Below are positions 1 through 9,410 of a stretch of DNA of 38,454 nt, in pieces (the stretch's first letter is position 1; every line of letters begins with the position of its first letter). Source of the DNA: Nitrospirales bacterium (GTDB lineage Bacteria > Nitrospirota > Nitrospiria > Nitrospirales > UBA8639); assembly GCA_021603905.1 (NCBI GenBank), contig BQIU01000034.1, positions 1 to 38,454 of the forward strand. Direction: 5' to 3'. Below the pieces are notes generated by a model. That model was not told the DNA's origin and searched no databases. It saw nothing but the letters and a program-made list of their open reading frames with translations. The position numbers and the translations under genes are program-made.

Positions 1-1
1 T

Positions 2-2836
2 CTCAAAAAACGCGATGCCCGTCCACATGAAATCATGCTCTGCCTGCAAACGGGCAAAACCCTCAAAGACCCGTCTCGAATGAAGTTTGATACCGATCAA
101 CTCTATGTCAAATCCACAGAAGAGATGGTGGCGGATTTTTCTGAGCTTCCTTCAGCGGTCTTGAATACCTGCCAAGTCGCCGAACTCTGCGATCTGAAAC
201 TTTCATTTGGTGAAACCTATCTCCCGCATTATCCTGTGCCAGACGGACAGACTCGTGAAAGCTACCTCAAGGCACTCACCGAAGAAGGCCTAGCCGCCAG
301 ACTTCGTGAACGCCCAACGGGCATTGCCAGTGATGCCTATGAATTACGACTCAAAGCCGAACTCGAAATTTTAACGTCGATGGGCTATGCCGGATACTTT
401 TTGGTCGTATGGGATATCATCAACTTTGCTCGTTCCCGCGGGATTCCGGTTGGGCCTGGACGAGGTTCAGCGGCCGGAAGTCTTGTCGCCTACGCACTCC
501 GGATTACCGACCTAGATCCACTGTCCTATAATCTTCTCTTTGAACGATTCTTAAACCCCGAACGCGTCACGATGCCGGATATCGACATGGACTTCTGCAT
601 GGACCGTCGCGGAGAAGTCATCAATTACGTCATCGAGAAATATGGAGAAGAACACGTCTGTCAAATCATCACCTTTGGAACATTAGGTGCCAAAGCGGCT
701 ATCCGTGACGTTGGACGTGTCATGGACATTCCCTATGCCGAGGTAGATCGAGTCGCTAAACTCGTTCCTACTCAATTAAATATCACGCTGCAAGATGCCC
801 TGACTCAAGAACCGCGGCTCGAAGAGCTCATCGAGAATGACCCAAGAATGAAAGACCTCATGGATACGGCTCAGTCCTTGGAAGGTCTTGCCCGGCATGC
901 CTCAACGCATGCCGCCGGGGTGGTCATTTCGCAAAAGCCGTTGATGGAGCATGTGCCGCTATACAAAACCAGCAATGACGAAATCGTCACCCAATACACC
1001 ATGACCGATGTGGAAAAAGTTGGGCTGGTCAAGTTTGATTTTCTTGGGCTCAAAACACTCACGATGATTCATCGTGCCGTGCTCCTCATCAATGCCAATA
1101 AACCCGAAGATACCCACCTGGACATTAATCATATATCGCTCACGGACTCGCAAACCTATGCTATGCTCGCGACGGGGAAAACCACCGGCATTTTCCAGCT
1201 TGAAAGTTCAGGAATGCGGAACCTGCTCGTCAAGATCAAACCGGAAACCTTTGAAGACCTAATCGCCATTCTTGCGCTCTACCGCCCTGGACCACTGGAA
1301 AGCGGAATGGTCGATGACTTCATCAAACGAAAGCGAGACCCCTCAAAAACCATCTACGATCCGCCACAACTCGAATCCATCTTGAAAGAAACCTATGGCG
1401 TGATCGTCTATCAAGAGCAAGTCATGGCCGTTGCCAACCAATTAGCCGGGTTCAGCCTGGGTCAAGCCGACCTTCTCCGGCGAGCCATGGGTAAGAAAAA
1501 ACATGAGGAAATGGCCAAGCAAAAGGCCTTATTTATCGAAGGGGCCAAACACAAACATATTCCAGAGAAAAAAGCCGAAAAGCTTTTTGACCAAATGGCC
1601 TTTTTTGCGGGCTACGGCTTTAACAAGTCACACTCAGCCGCTTATGCCTTAGTGACGTATCAAACGGCCTACTTAAAAACTCATCACCCCACCGAATTTA
1701 TGGCGGCCTTATTAACCACTGAAATGGGCAATACCGATAAAATGGTGGGCTATTTCACTGAATGTCGTGAGCGCGGGCTCAAAATTCTTCCACCGGATGT
1801 CAATCAAAGTGGGAAAGACTTTTCCGTGGTCCCCGACGGTATACGATTTGGGTTGGCGGCGATTAAGAATGTGGGGGGCGGGGCGGTCGAAAGTATATTG
1901 GCCACACGCGAAGAAAACGGCGAATTTCGATCGTTTTATGACTTTTGCTGCCAAATTGATTTACAGAAGGTCAATAAACGGGTCGTTGAAGGACTGATCA
2001 AAGTCGGGGCATTTGATTCCATGAAACTCATCCGCTCCCAACTCATGGCTATTTTAGAGAATGCGCTGGAGGAAGCGAATACCGTTCAACGTCGAAAACG
2101 TCATGGTCAGACCAGCCTTTTTGAAGTGATGGAAGAAGACACGTCATCGGACTCACCGACGCCATTGGAATTTACCCTGCCGAATCTCAGTGAATGGTCG
2201 CAACCGGAATTATTGAAAAACGAACGAGAATTGACCGGGTTTTATATCACCGCCCATCCACTCAATCGTCATGCGGCCGCCATTCAACAATTTTCAACCG
2301 GCACAACCGCCACCCTTTCAGAGGTTCGAGAGGGAAAAGATGTCAAATTGTGTGGCGTCGTTTCTTCGATCAAGAACCATACGACAAAACGCGGAGATCC
2401 GATGGCCTATCTCCAGCTTGAAGATCTTCACGGCACCGTTGAAATTATCGTCTTTCCCGAACTCTATAAAAACAGTGGTGAGCATATGGTGCCTGAGGCG
2501 ATTATTCAGATCACGGGAACCGTTGATCAAATGGACAGTGGCACCCGGGTCAAAGCCACCGCCATTCAGCCAATCCAGGAACTCCTGTCTCGAAAAATTA
2601 AGTCCTTGACCCTTACTATTGATGAAACGGTCACGAAAGATACCAGCCTAGATCATCTTCAAAGCATTTTCCAACGTCATCCGGGGCCGGTCTCTGTCTC
2701 GATTCACTTCTCGTTGCTGAGTCACCTTCGCGCGCAAACCTCTCCTCTCCCAAACGTGGGGGTACTCCCCAATGCCGAGTTCATGGAAGAGGTTGAGCAC
2801 ATCCTTGGCAAGTCTACTGTGACCTTACACGCCTAA
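2..2836 (+). CDS. dnaE: DNA polymerase III alpha subunit (5' end cut by window)
   Basis: Catalytic subunit of the replicative DNA polymerase III. The reading frame is open from base 2, so the gene starts upstream; DnaE is usually about 1,150 residues and some 200-230 N-terminal residues (most of the PHP domain) are missing. Visible are the polymerase palm with GPGRGSAAGS (about bases 455-485) and PDIDMDF (from base 575), which holds two of the catalytic aspartates, then the fingers, a helix-hairpin-helix region, and a C-terminal OB fold (KLCGVVSSIKNHTTKRGD, near base 2345). No frameshift is seen in this part. The stop lies 23 bp before accA, the same neighbour order as in E. coli, so the two are probably co-transcribed. 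Confidence 0.97.
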   Translation, partial: LKKRDARPHEIMLCLQTGKTLKDPSRMKFDTDQLYVKSTEEMVADFSELPSAVLNTCQVAELCDLKLSFGETYLPHYPVPDGQTRESYLKALTEEGLAARLRERPTGIASDAYELRLKAELEILTSMGYAGYFLVVWDIINFARSRGIPVGPGRGSAAGSLVAYALRITDLDPLSYNLLFERFLNPERVTMPDIDMDFCMDRRGEVINYVIEKYGEEHVCQIITFGTLGAKAAIRDVGRVMDIPYAEVDRVAKLVPTQLNITLQDALTQEPRLEELIENDPRMKDLMDTAQSLEGLARHASTHAAGVVISQKPLMEHVPLYKTSNDEIVTQYTMTDVEKVGLVKFDFLGLKTLTMIHRAVLLINANKPEDTHLDINHISLTDSQTYAMLATGKTTGIFQLESSGMRNLLVKIKPETFEDLIAILALYRPGPLESGMVDDFIKRKRDPSKTIYDPPQLESILKETYGVIVYQEQVMAVANQLAGFSLGQADLLRRAMGKKKHEEMAKQKALFIEGAKHKHIPEKKAEKLFDQMAFFAGYGFNKSHSAAYALVTYQTAYLKTHHPTEFMAALLTTEMGNTDKMVGYFTECRERGLKILPPDVNQSGKDFSVVPDGIRFGLAAIKNVGGGAVESILATREENGEFRSFYDFCCQIDLQKVNKRVVEGLIKVGAFDSMKLIRSQLMAILENALEEANTVQRRKRHGQTSLFEVMEEDTSSDSPTPLEFTLPNLSEWSQPELLKNERELTGFYITAHPLNRHAAAIQQFSTGTTATLSEVREGKDVKLCGVVSSIKNHTTKRGDPMAYLQLEDLHGTVEIIVFPELYKNSGEHMVPEAIIQITGTVDQMDSGTRVKATAIQPIQELLSRKIKSLTLTIDETVTKDTSLDHLQSIFQRHPGPVSVSIHFSLLSHLRAQTSPLPNVGVLPNAEFMEEVEHILGKSTVTLHA

Positions 2837-2859
2837 CTGCAGATGATAGGGAGAACCTT

Positions 2860-3816
2860 GTGAGAGAATATCTCGACTTCGAAAAACCGCTCCGTGAGCT
2901 AGAAGAGCGCATTAGTCGTCTTAGAAAATCAAATTCACAAAAACAGTCGGTGCTGGATCAGATTGAAAAACAAACCGTTCGGCTGAACGAACTGGAGATC
3001 GAACTGTTCGGGAACCTCACGCCTTGGCAGCACAGCCAAATTGCCAGGCACCCCCAACGTCCATCCATCTCAAATTATCTTGAGAGCATGACTCAAGAAT
3101 TTCTTGAACTTCATGGCGATCGTTTATTTGGCGATGACCATGCCATAATAGGGGGATTTGCTCTCCTAAAAGAACGGCCCGTCATGGTAATTGGACAAGA
3201 AAAAGGGAAAACCTTAAAAGAACGCATGCGACGAAATTTTGGCATGCCGAATCCTGAAGGCTATCGCAAAGCTCTCCGCCTCATGAAAATGGCTGAAAAG
3301 TTTCAGCGTCCGATTATCACCTTTATAGATACGCCCGGCGCCTATCCAGGAATTGATGCGGAGCAACATGGACAAGCTGAAGCCATTGCGAGAAACCTGA
3401 TGACCATGGCACGTCTGCATGTGCCAATAATCGCCATCATTACAGGAGAAGGTGGAAGTGGGGGCGCGTTAGCCTTAGGCGTTGCGGACCGAGTATTTAT
3501 CCTGGAGCATTCAATTTATTCCGTCATTTCTCCTGAAGGCTGTGCTGCGATCCTATGGGACGATGCCTCAAAAGCTGCTCAAGCCGCCTCAGCGCTGAAA
3601 CTGACGGCTCCTGAACTTCTGAAGCTTGGCATCGTGGATCAGGTAATACCCGAGCCATTGGGAGGTGCACACCGTGATGTTGAAACCACGGCTCAACAAC
3701 TCCTCCACACTATTGATTCAACCCTTCAGCAACTCGACAAGCTCTCACCAACGACGCTCTTACATGAACGAGATGAAAAGTTTCGCAAAATGGCAGCCAT
3801 TCGCGAGATCCAGTAA
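2860..3816 (+). CDS. accA: Acetyl-CoA carboxylase carboxyltransferase, alpha subunit
   Basis: With AccD it transfers the carboxyl group from carboxybiotin to acetyl-CoA, making malonyl-CoA for fatty acid synthesis in the cytoplasm. The 318-residue product has the family's usual length. An N-terminal helical segment (residues 1-50) is followed by a crotonase-like core with the glycine-rich GEGGSGG (196-202) that shapes the acyl-CoA site, and DTPGAYPG near 157-164. The start is GTG, chosen because AGGGAG sits 6-7 bases upstream and the protein begins as the family does (REYLDFEKPL). It follows dnaE directly; accD is not in this window. Confidence 0.97.
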   Translation: MREYLDFEKPLRELEERISRLRKSNSQKQSVLDQIEKQTVRLNELEIELFGNLTPWQHSQIARHPQRPSISNYLESMTQEFLELHGDRLFGDDHAIIGGFALLKERPVMVIGQEKGKTLKERMRRNFGMPNPEGYRKALRLMKMAEKFQRPIITFIDTPGAYPGIDAEQHGQAEAIARNLMTMARLHVPIIAIITGEGGSGGALALGVADRVFILEHSIYSVISPEGCAAILWDDASKAAQAASALKLTAPELLKLGIVDQVIPEPLGGAHRDVETTAQQLLHTIDSTLQQLDKLSPTTLLHERDEKFRKMAAIREIQ

Positions 3817-4039
3817 GACCAAGTCATGACGGCCTCGTAATTCTGCTTGCTACAGACCTGCTAAACCCGCACACAAAAGGAACAATCCATCAATTTCTGG
3901 GTAACGAGACTGTGTCCCTCAATACCCCCTCACTCTTCCTTCAAGACTCATACGAAGGCCTATCGACGACATAACTCATGGCCACCAGATCTATCCTTGC
4001 CTCTGTCTGTCTTGTCAGGATTTGACTCGCACCAAAGAT

Positions 4040-4867
4040 ATGGGCATTATTCACCCTCGAAGTTTAAAGTCTTATCGAATTTATCCACGTCATGCTTTCC
4101 TTAAGTCTCTTATGGATATCGATGACGACCTCTTTACGATCAATACCGATTTTGACGTTACCGTCAATTTCGTCGGACAAGGAAAGCATAAAGTCGTTAC
4201 CGCCGATCATTTTTATCGATATCCTGAGAAAATCCTCACCTTTGCTCTTGAACTTCCCTACACCAATCAATTTGAAATAATCGGAAATTTTCCAGGCGTC
4301 CGTGCTGCAGCTCAGAGAGATACTCAAACACTCATCCAGACTATCAGCAAACTTTGGGACGCCCCCTTGCGTTCAGCATTTACCCCACAGCCAGTTGTCT
4401 TTTCTGGAATCACGAACAATCGCTATCGCCTCAATGTTGGACAACGTCAGCCACACATTGATCAAGACATCACAGCCATGATTTGGCTCAATCCGCAGGA
4501 GTCTTGCGCAGGAGGCACAGGATTGTTTCGACACAAACCGACAAATTTGGAACGATTGCCCAGAATCCCAGATCAGGAGATTCGCACCCTCGCAGACCGA
4601 TTGGAATTGAGTGATGAATTTCTCAATAATCAGGAAGGATACGAAAACTTTCAAAATAGTATGATTTTCAACCCGTTATTTGCCTGCCAGGAAAATCGAT
4701 ACATCAATGATGGGAACGAATATTGGGAACTCCTTCATCTCATCGAGATGAAACCCAACCGACTAATTATTTTTGACGGGCGGTGTTTTCATTCCCAATA
4801 TATCCAAACACAGCATTATGCTGAAGCCTTCCGAGTCAACCAAATTCTCTATTTAACCCAGGACTAG
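4040..4867 (+). CDS. DUF6445-like protein, predicted Fe(II)/2-oxoglutarate-type oxygenase
   Basis: A 275-residue cytoplasmic protein without signal peptide or membrane segment. I recognise a resemblance to the DUF6445 family from memory. Counting from the ATG at 4040, it shows HID (H139, D141), a distal histidine in GRCFHSQ (H251) and an arginine in AFRVNQ (R265). An H-x-D...H...R arrangement is the classic iron and 2-oxoglutarate binding set of the double-stranded beta-helix oxygenases, so an oxidative role is inferred; the substrate is unknown. A TTG six codons upstream (4022) is an alternative start; neither has a clear ribosome binding site. It stands alone, about 220 bp behind accA, with a gap of over 400 bp downstream. 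Confidence 0.7.
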   Translation: MGIIHPRSLKSYRIYPRHAFLKSLMDIDDDLFTINTDFDVTVNFVGQGKHKVVTADHFYRYPEKILTFALELPYTNQFEIIGNFPGVRAAAQRDTQTLIQTISKLWDAPLRSAFTPQPVVFSGITNNRYRLNVGQRQPHIDQDITAMIWLNPQESCAGGTGLFRHKPTNLERLPRIPDQEIRTLADRLELSDEFLNNQEGYENFQNSMIFNPLFACQENRYINDGNEYWELLHLIEMKPNRLIIFDGRCFHSQYIQTQHYAEAFRVNQILYLTQD

Positions 4868-5285
4868 AAAGGCTCAGCAAGCAATCACGACTCGACTTAA
4901 CCGAGTACTCACGCCCCCTCCGACCGTCTACCAAAACACCAACCTGATTACTACTTAGGCATTCGATCCTAATAAACTTATCCCCTAGCAATTCACAGAC
5001 AAAAAATCAACCAAATTTTCATAAATAATTTACGCGCCATCACACAGTTTATTTCCAAAACCCTCATGAGGTTAAATCTTTAAATATTCAAATATTTCCA
5101 TATCTTATGATGAAATTCTTGAAAATCATTCGTTATCTCCATTGAAAATATTTTTCAGAACGGCTTCATCCTTTCCAGGCAAGAGATTTCAAACCTCTCA
5201 CAGGTTATCCACATACAAAAACACTTGTCTTTAGGCGATAGTTTGATACGGTACTTTTTCTGTTTTCTCGCGCCTCAGCCATGGC
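4868..5285. other. Intergenic region, AT-rich, no gene seen
   Basis: This 418-bp gap separates two genes that run toward each other. Roughly 4960-5220 is clearly richer in A and T than its surroundings, with short runs such as AAATATT repeated near 5082-5096. A weak 5-bp hairpin (ACTCG/CGAGT, near 4890-4905) is not followed by a T run, so I do not call a terminator. AGCCATGGCT near 5279-5287 is a 10-bp palindrome at the stop of the transporter gene. I found no convincing ORF or RNA gene. Confidence 0.5.
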
Positions 5286-6626
5286 TCACACGTCTCCATG
5301 GAAATGCGTCTCCTCATGATACCGTTTTGCGACAAAGATGAAGACAATGGCCACAACGAACATAATTCCAGCAAAAAAATAGTAGTAGCTAGCCCCATTG
5401 AGCCATGTTGTTCCATCAGGGTTTTGGATGAAATAGTTGACGGACGACGTAAACGCATTCCCCAGGGACACAGAGAGCAAAAACAGAGACATGATGACCG
5501 ACTTCAGCTTAAGCGGTGCTTGAGTATAGGAAAACTCTAAGCAAGTAATTGAGACCATCACCTCAGCTCCGGTCATCACCACATAGGCCAAGAGCTGCCA
5601 CACAATATTCGGTCGAAGCCCGGACTCAATCTGCTCCTCAATAGAAGCGGATATCACAAATGCCAACATAGTTACAAAAAACCCTATTGAAATTTTTCTC
5701 AATGGTGTCAGTGGAAAAACCCGGTCAATCGTGGGATAGATGCCATAGGTAAAGACTGGGATAAAGATCATGATCAGAACAGGATTGACGGCTTGGACCT
5801 GAGACGGCAACCAATCGATCCCAAGCCAGTGCCGGTCCATGTGTTTTGCCTGTAGGACCCAAGCCGAAGAGGTCTGATCGTAGAGTGACCAAAAAAACGC
5901 AACAAACAAAAATATTCCGGAGAGTTTGAGGATTGCGTGCCACGCTGCTGCACTTTTTAATTCCGCAAGAAACTGGCGAGGATCAGGATGGACATGAACA
6001 TATTTATAGCGACCTAACCAAAAGACCAACGTCGCAAACAACATCAGCAGGCCAGGTACACCAAAAGCGACATCGGGGCCATAATGCTTGAGCAACCACG
6101 GCGTGAGTAAAGTGGAAAAAAACGCGCCAAAGTTGATCGAGAAATAAAACCAGGAAAAGGCTTTGGAGAGGAGGTGCCGGTTCCGCACACCAAATTGATC
6201 ACCTAACACGGCCGACACACAGGGTTTAATCCCACCCGAGCCAATCGCGATGAGCGTGAGCCCAATCAACAAACCCACACGCGTTTGATCGACCGCCAAC
6301 GCAAAATGTCCTGCACAGTACACGAGAGACAAGGGAATGATCGTATTATATTTCCCCAACCACCCATCCGCCAATAAGGCCCCTAGGAAGGGGAAAAAAT
6401 ATACGGCTGAGGTAAATAAATGAAAATGGGCACGTGCCTCAGCCTCGGTCATGACGTCAAGAACGCCATCCTGACTCAACAACAGTTCAGTCATAAAGAC
6501 GACCAAAATGGCGCGCATGCCGTAAAAACTAAAGCGCTCAGCGCCTTCATTGGCCACCAGATGAAAAATGCCAGAAGGCATTTGGTCAGTCGGCAATGGT
6601 GTGGTGCGAAACGATCGATCTGACAT
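5286..6626 (-). CDS. POT/PTR-family proton-dependent peptide transporter
   Basis: A major-facilitator-type inner-membrane protein that most likely imports di- or tripeptides with protons. Near the N-terminus it carries NEGAERFSFYG, the E-x-x-E-R-F proton-coupling motif of the first helix, then the family-typical GGIKPCVSAVLGDQFG and FYFSINFGAFFS. About 12-14 hydrophobic segments can be counted over 446 residues, slightly short for bacterial POT proteins (about 460-500). The frame is open 18 codons further up, but MSDRSFRTTPL at 6626 gives the usual short N-terminus. It is a single-gene unit convergent with the DUF6445-like gene. Substrate range cannot be read from the sequence. Confidence 0.9.
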   Translation of the reverse strand: MSDRSFRTTPLPTDQMPSGIFHLVANEGAERFSFYGMRAILVVFMTELLLSQDGVLDVMTEAEARAHFHLFTSAVYFFPFLGALLADGWLGKYNTIIPLSLVYCAGHFALAVDQTRVGLLIGLTLIAIGSGGIKPCVSAVLGDQFGVRNRHLLSKAFSWFYFSINFGAFFSTLLTPWLLKHYGPDVAFGVPGLLMLFATLVFWLGRYKYVHVHPDPRQFLAELKSAAAWHAILKLSGIFLFVAFFWSLYDQTSSAWVLQAKHMDRHWLGIDWLPSQVQAVNPVLIMIFIPVFTYGIYPTIDRVFPLTPLRKISIGFFVTMLAFVISASIEEQIESGLRPNIVWQLLAYVVMTGAEVMVSITCLEFSYTQAPLKLKSVIMSLFLLSVSLGNAFTSSVNYFIQNPDGTTWLNGASYYYFFAGIMFVVAIVFIFVAKRYHEETHFHGDV

Positions 6627-6957
6627 AGATAATCTCTGCGAGTGAGGGCAATCCAATTGTAACGGACGCCATTCTATCAAACTCAGGTGAGTGGAGAGTG
6701 GTTTACACAGAACTACTTAACTACGACCAGAGAAAAGCATCGAAGACATAAGGTGGGCAGTAATTCTTCGCACGCATGTACCAATTCTTGAACGCGACAG
6801 ACAGACCTGACAACCTGGCATGAATACCACTAACAGCTGCTGACAATCAGGTATGCGCGTGAAAAATTCTCTACGCCGCTTTGCACAGTACTGTCAAAAA
6901 ATAGCAATCTTCTCTTCATCACATTTCGAGACACATAGCGAATAAGAGCTAGCGTTT
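6627..6957. other. Intergenic region, no gene seen
   Basis: About 330 bp lie between the start of the peptide transporter gene and the stop of the small lipoprotein gene, both on the minus strand. The promoter of the transporter should be here; a TACAAT-like hexamer is visible upstream of its start, but no -35 element at proper spacing convinced me. No hairpin with a T run was found. Confidence 0.4.
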
Positions 6958-7191
6958 CTACTCACCATGTTTTTCCCGTTCCATTTTTTCAAAAAATCGA
7001 TCAGCATCGCTTCGAATCTCCTCCTTGGAAGGATCTGGCTTCGTCTCAGCCGGAGTGCTGCATCCAAACACCCAGAGACAACTCAGCAAGACCAGGCTGC
7101 CTTTCGCACTCCTATCGATCAAGGTCCGCACACAGCAATCAACCACCCCGTGAGTTTGCAAACTACTTAAATGCGAGTCCTGCGCTTTCAT
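6958..7191 (-). CDS. Small predicted lipoprotein, function unknown
   Basis: A 77-residue protein. The start at 7191 is fixed by a near-perfect ribosome binding site, AAGGAGGAAGGTGAA just before the ATG; the longer open frame up to 7278 has no such site. After an unusually long n-region (about 30 residues, with two cysteines at 19-20) come a hydrophobic stretch (GSLVLLSCLWVFG) and C44, a plausible lipobox. The mature part is a short, charged, probably helical tail ending MEREKHGE. It is divergent from the transketolase gene. I do not recognise a family; the strong ribosome binding site and lipobox argue that it is expressed. Confidence 0.6.
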   Translation of the reverse strand: MKAQDSHLSSLQTHGVVDCCVRTLIDRSAKGSLVLLSCLWVFGCSTPAETKPDPSKEEIRSDADRFFEKMEREKHGE

Positions 7192-7538
7192 TTCACCTTC
7201 CTCCTTGTCTATTAATTTCACATTAGTACGATACCTCAATACCATCGTTTGATGAGTTGCTCTATTTTGTATGGTCACCTACCTTTTCCTCTAAAAGAAG
7301 GCCTATCTTATTTGAGGCAAAGGCAAGAGAGGTCTCATCTAATCATCCACAAATTGACTGGATGGGAGACGTCTGCTACCGTACTTATCCTATAGCCGTT
7401 TCCATATGCTTCCAGTACTTATAACAGGTCATGTACGGCGTGAGGGAGTTTCCCCTTGCTGGAAGTTATCGAGTTTCGCTATCGTCGATTCGAGGGCTAT
7501 TACGTCCATTCTATTTCACCAAACAATTGGAGTCTATC
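7192..7538. other. Divergent intergenic region between lipoprotein and transketolase genes
   Basis: This 347-bp stretch should hold promoters for both flanking genes. On the plus strand TTGACT at 7354-7359 resembles a -35 box, but the matching -10 (TACCGT, 17 bp on) is poor. The transketolase frame stays open back to 7431; that extension lacks a ribosome binding site and resembles no family N-terminus, so I treat it as noncoding. Confidence 0.4.
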
Positions 7539-9395
7539 GTGTCACCTACTGCTTCTGGCCAGTCAATTCAATCGCTGCAGCATTACGCCACTCAATTACG
7601 CATTCATAGTATTCAAGGAACAACCGAAGCAGGAAGCGGTCACCCGACCAGTTGTTGCTCTGCAGCTGACATTGTCGCCACGCTGTTCTTTGCTGTCATG
7701 CACTATGATCCCGCCAATCCGAAAGACCGCGGGAATGATCGATTTATCTTATCGAAGGGACATGCAGCTCCGCTTCTATATGCCGCATGGGCGGAGGCTG
7801 GATTCATCAAACGCGACGATCTCTTGAACTTACGGAAACTCAGTTCCGATTTAGAAGGTCATCCAACACCTCGATTGCCCTTTGTCGATATGGCCACGGG
7901 TTCGCTCGGCCAAGGATTGTGTGGTGGTGTCGGAATTGCCCTCAACCATAAATTTCTTGATCAAAACGATGCCCGCGTGTACGTGCTGATGGGTGACGGA
8001 GAATCGGTGGAAGGATCGGTCTGGGAAGCTGCGGAAATTGCTCAGCACAAACAACTCGACAACTTATGCGCCATTGTCGATATCAACCGCCTTGGACAAT
8101 CCGACCCGACTCTACTCCAACATAATCTAAAGGCGTATCAAGCACGATGGAAGGGATTCGGCTGGCATACCATTCCCGTCGACGGACATGATCATTCGGC
8201 CTTACTTGAGGCATTTCAAGAAGCCGCGAATACGCATGACCGACCAACGGTCATCTTAGCCAAAACGCTAAAAGGCAAAGGAATTTCTTTTGCTGAAGAT
8301 AAAATGAACTGGCACGGAAAACCGCTGAGTCAAGAAGATGCCCAAAAAGCGATTCAAGAACTCTCGAAATTCTTGAATACAGAAGAAGGTCCTCCGACCA
8401 TTCAGGCTCCCACTTCACACGAGACGACTCCAGCCAACATCTTACCAGTCGCGCCTCCGGCATATGATACTCAAAAGTCAGTCGCGACCCGTGAAGCGTT
8501 TGGAGAAGCCCTGGTCCATTTAGGCGAAGTGAATCCATTAGTGGTCGCCCTTGATGCCGACGTCAAAAACTCTACCTTCACTGATAAATTTGGACAACGC
8601 TTTCCGACAAGGTTTTTTGAAAACTTCATTGCCGAACAAAATATGGTTGGCGCGGCAGCAGGACTTGCGGCGTGCGGGAAGATTCCATTTGCCGCCACGT
8701 TTGCTTGTTTCCTGACTCGGGCCTACGATTTCATTCGGATGTCAGCCATCAGTCAAGCCAATATCAAATTGATGGGGTCACATGCCGGGGTCAGCATCGG
8801 CGAAGACGGGCCGTCTCAAATGGGGCTCGAAGATTTAGCCATGATGTCGGTGCAGCCAGGCGTGACGGTCTTATACCCTTCCGATGCCGTCTGCGCGTAT
8901 CATTTGGTCCAATCAGCAGCCTCCCATGACGGCATGGTGTATATGCGGACCAGCCGACCCAAGACACCAATCCTCTACGGCAATGATGATATCTTTCATA
9001 TTGGAGGCTCGAAAGTTCTTCGGCAAAGTGACCAAGACCGCCTCACCATTGTGGCCGCTGGCGTCACGTTATTTGAAGCATTGAAAGCCTATGACGAATT
9101 AGCTGCAGCCGGCATTCATGTTCGGATTGTCGATCTCTATAGTATTGTTCCTATTGATACGGAAACACTGCTTGACTGCGCCCGTGCCACATCGAACACA
9201 TTCCTCACGGTTGAAGATCACTATGCGCATGGCGGATTGGGCGATGCCGTGCTGAGCGCCTTATCAGGCGAAGGCATTCGTCTTCACAAACTTGCTGTTC
9301 GAGAAATTCCCCACAGCGGTAAATCTGATGAATTACTCGACCGATATGGAATTAGTGCACGCGTCATCGTCGAAACTGCGAAGCGGCTTGTCTGA
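7539..9395 (+). CDS. tkt: Transketolase, animal-type single chain
   Basis: A thiamine-diphosphate enzyme that moves two-carbon units between sugar phosphates in the pentose phosphate network; cytoplasmic. The 618-residue chain has the ThDP motif GDGES (152-156) ending at N183, SKGHAAP (72-78), and the pyrimidine-domain glutamate E366 in IAEQNM. Length and long stretches (GSGHPTSCCSAADI, DINRLGQSDP, HAGVSIGEDGPSQM, TVEDHYAHGGLGDA) resemble mammalian TKT (about 623 residues) more than the 660-residue E. coli TktA type. The GTG at 7539 was chosen because TTGGAG lies six bases upstream and the protein then begins as the family does. It stands alone; no other pentose phosphate or Calvin-cycle gene is nearby. 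Confidence 0.95.
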   Translation: MSPTASGQSIQSLQHYATQLRIHSIQGTTEAGSGHPTSCCSAADIVATLFFAVMHYDPANPKDRGNDRFILSKGHAAPLLYAAWAEAGFIKRDDLLNLRKLSSDLEGHPTPRLPFVDMATGSLGQGLCGGVGIALNHKFLDQNDARVYVLMGDGESVEGSVWEAAEIAQHKQLDNLCAIVDINRLGQSDPTLLQHNLKAYQARWKGFGWHTIPVDGHDHSALLEAFQEAANTHDRPTVILAKTLKGKGISFAEDKMNWHGKPLSQEDAQKAIQELSKFLNTEEGPPTIQAPTSHETTPANILPVAPPAYDTQKSVATREAFGEALVHLGEVNPLVVALDADVKNSTFTDKFGQRFPTRFFENFIAEQNMVGAAAGLAACGKIPFAATFACFLTRAYDFIRMSAISQANIKLMGSHAGVSIGEDGPSQMGLEDLAMMSVQPGVTVLYPSDAVCAYHLVQSAASHDGMVYMRTSRPKTPILYGNDDIFHIGGSKVLRQSDQDRLTIVAAGVTLFEALKAYDELAAAGIHVRIVDLYSIVPIDTETLLDCARATSNTFLTVEDHYAHGGLGDAVLSALSGEGIRLHKLAVREIPHSGKSDELLDRYGISARVIVETAKRLV

Positions 9396-9410
9396 CTATC
9401 ATTTACCACC

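Noticed and set aside
4890-4905. Hairpin ACTCG/CGAGT after the DUF6445-like gene as terminator
   Set aside because: Only five pairs and no T run follow.
7431-7538. N-terminal extension of transketolase from the ATG at 7431
   Set aside because: No ribosome binding site before it, no resemblance to family N-termini, while the GTG at 7539 has TTGGAG at good distance.
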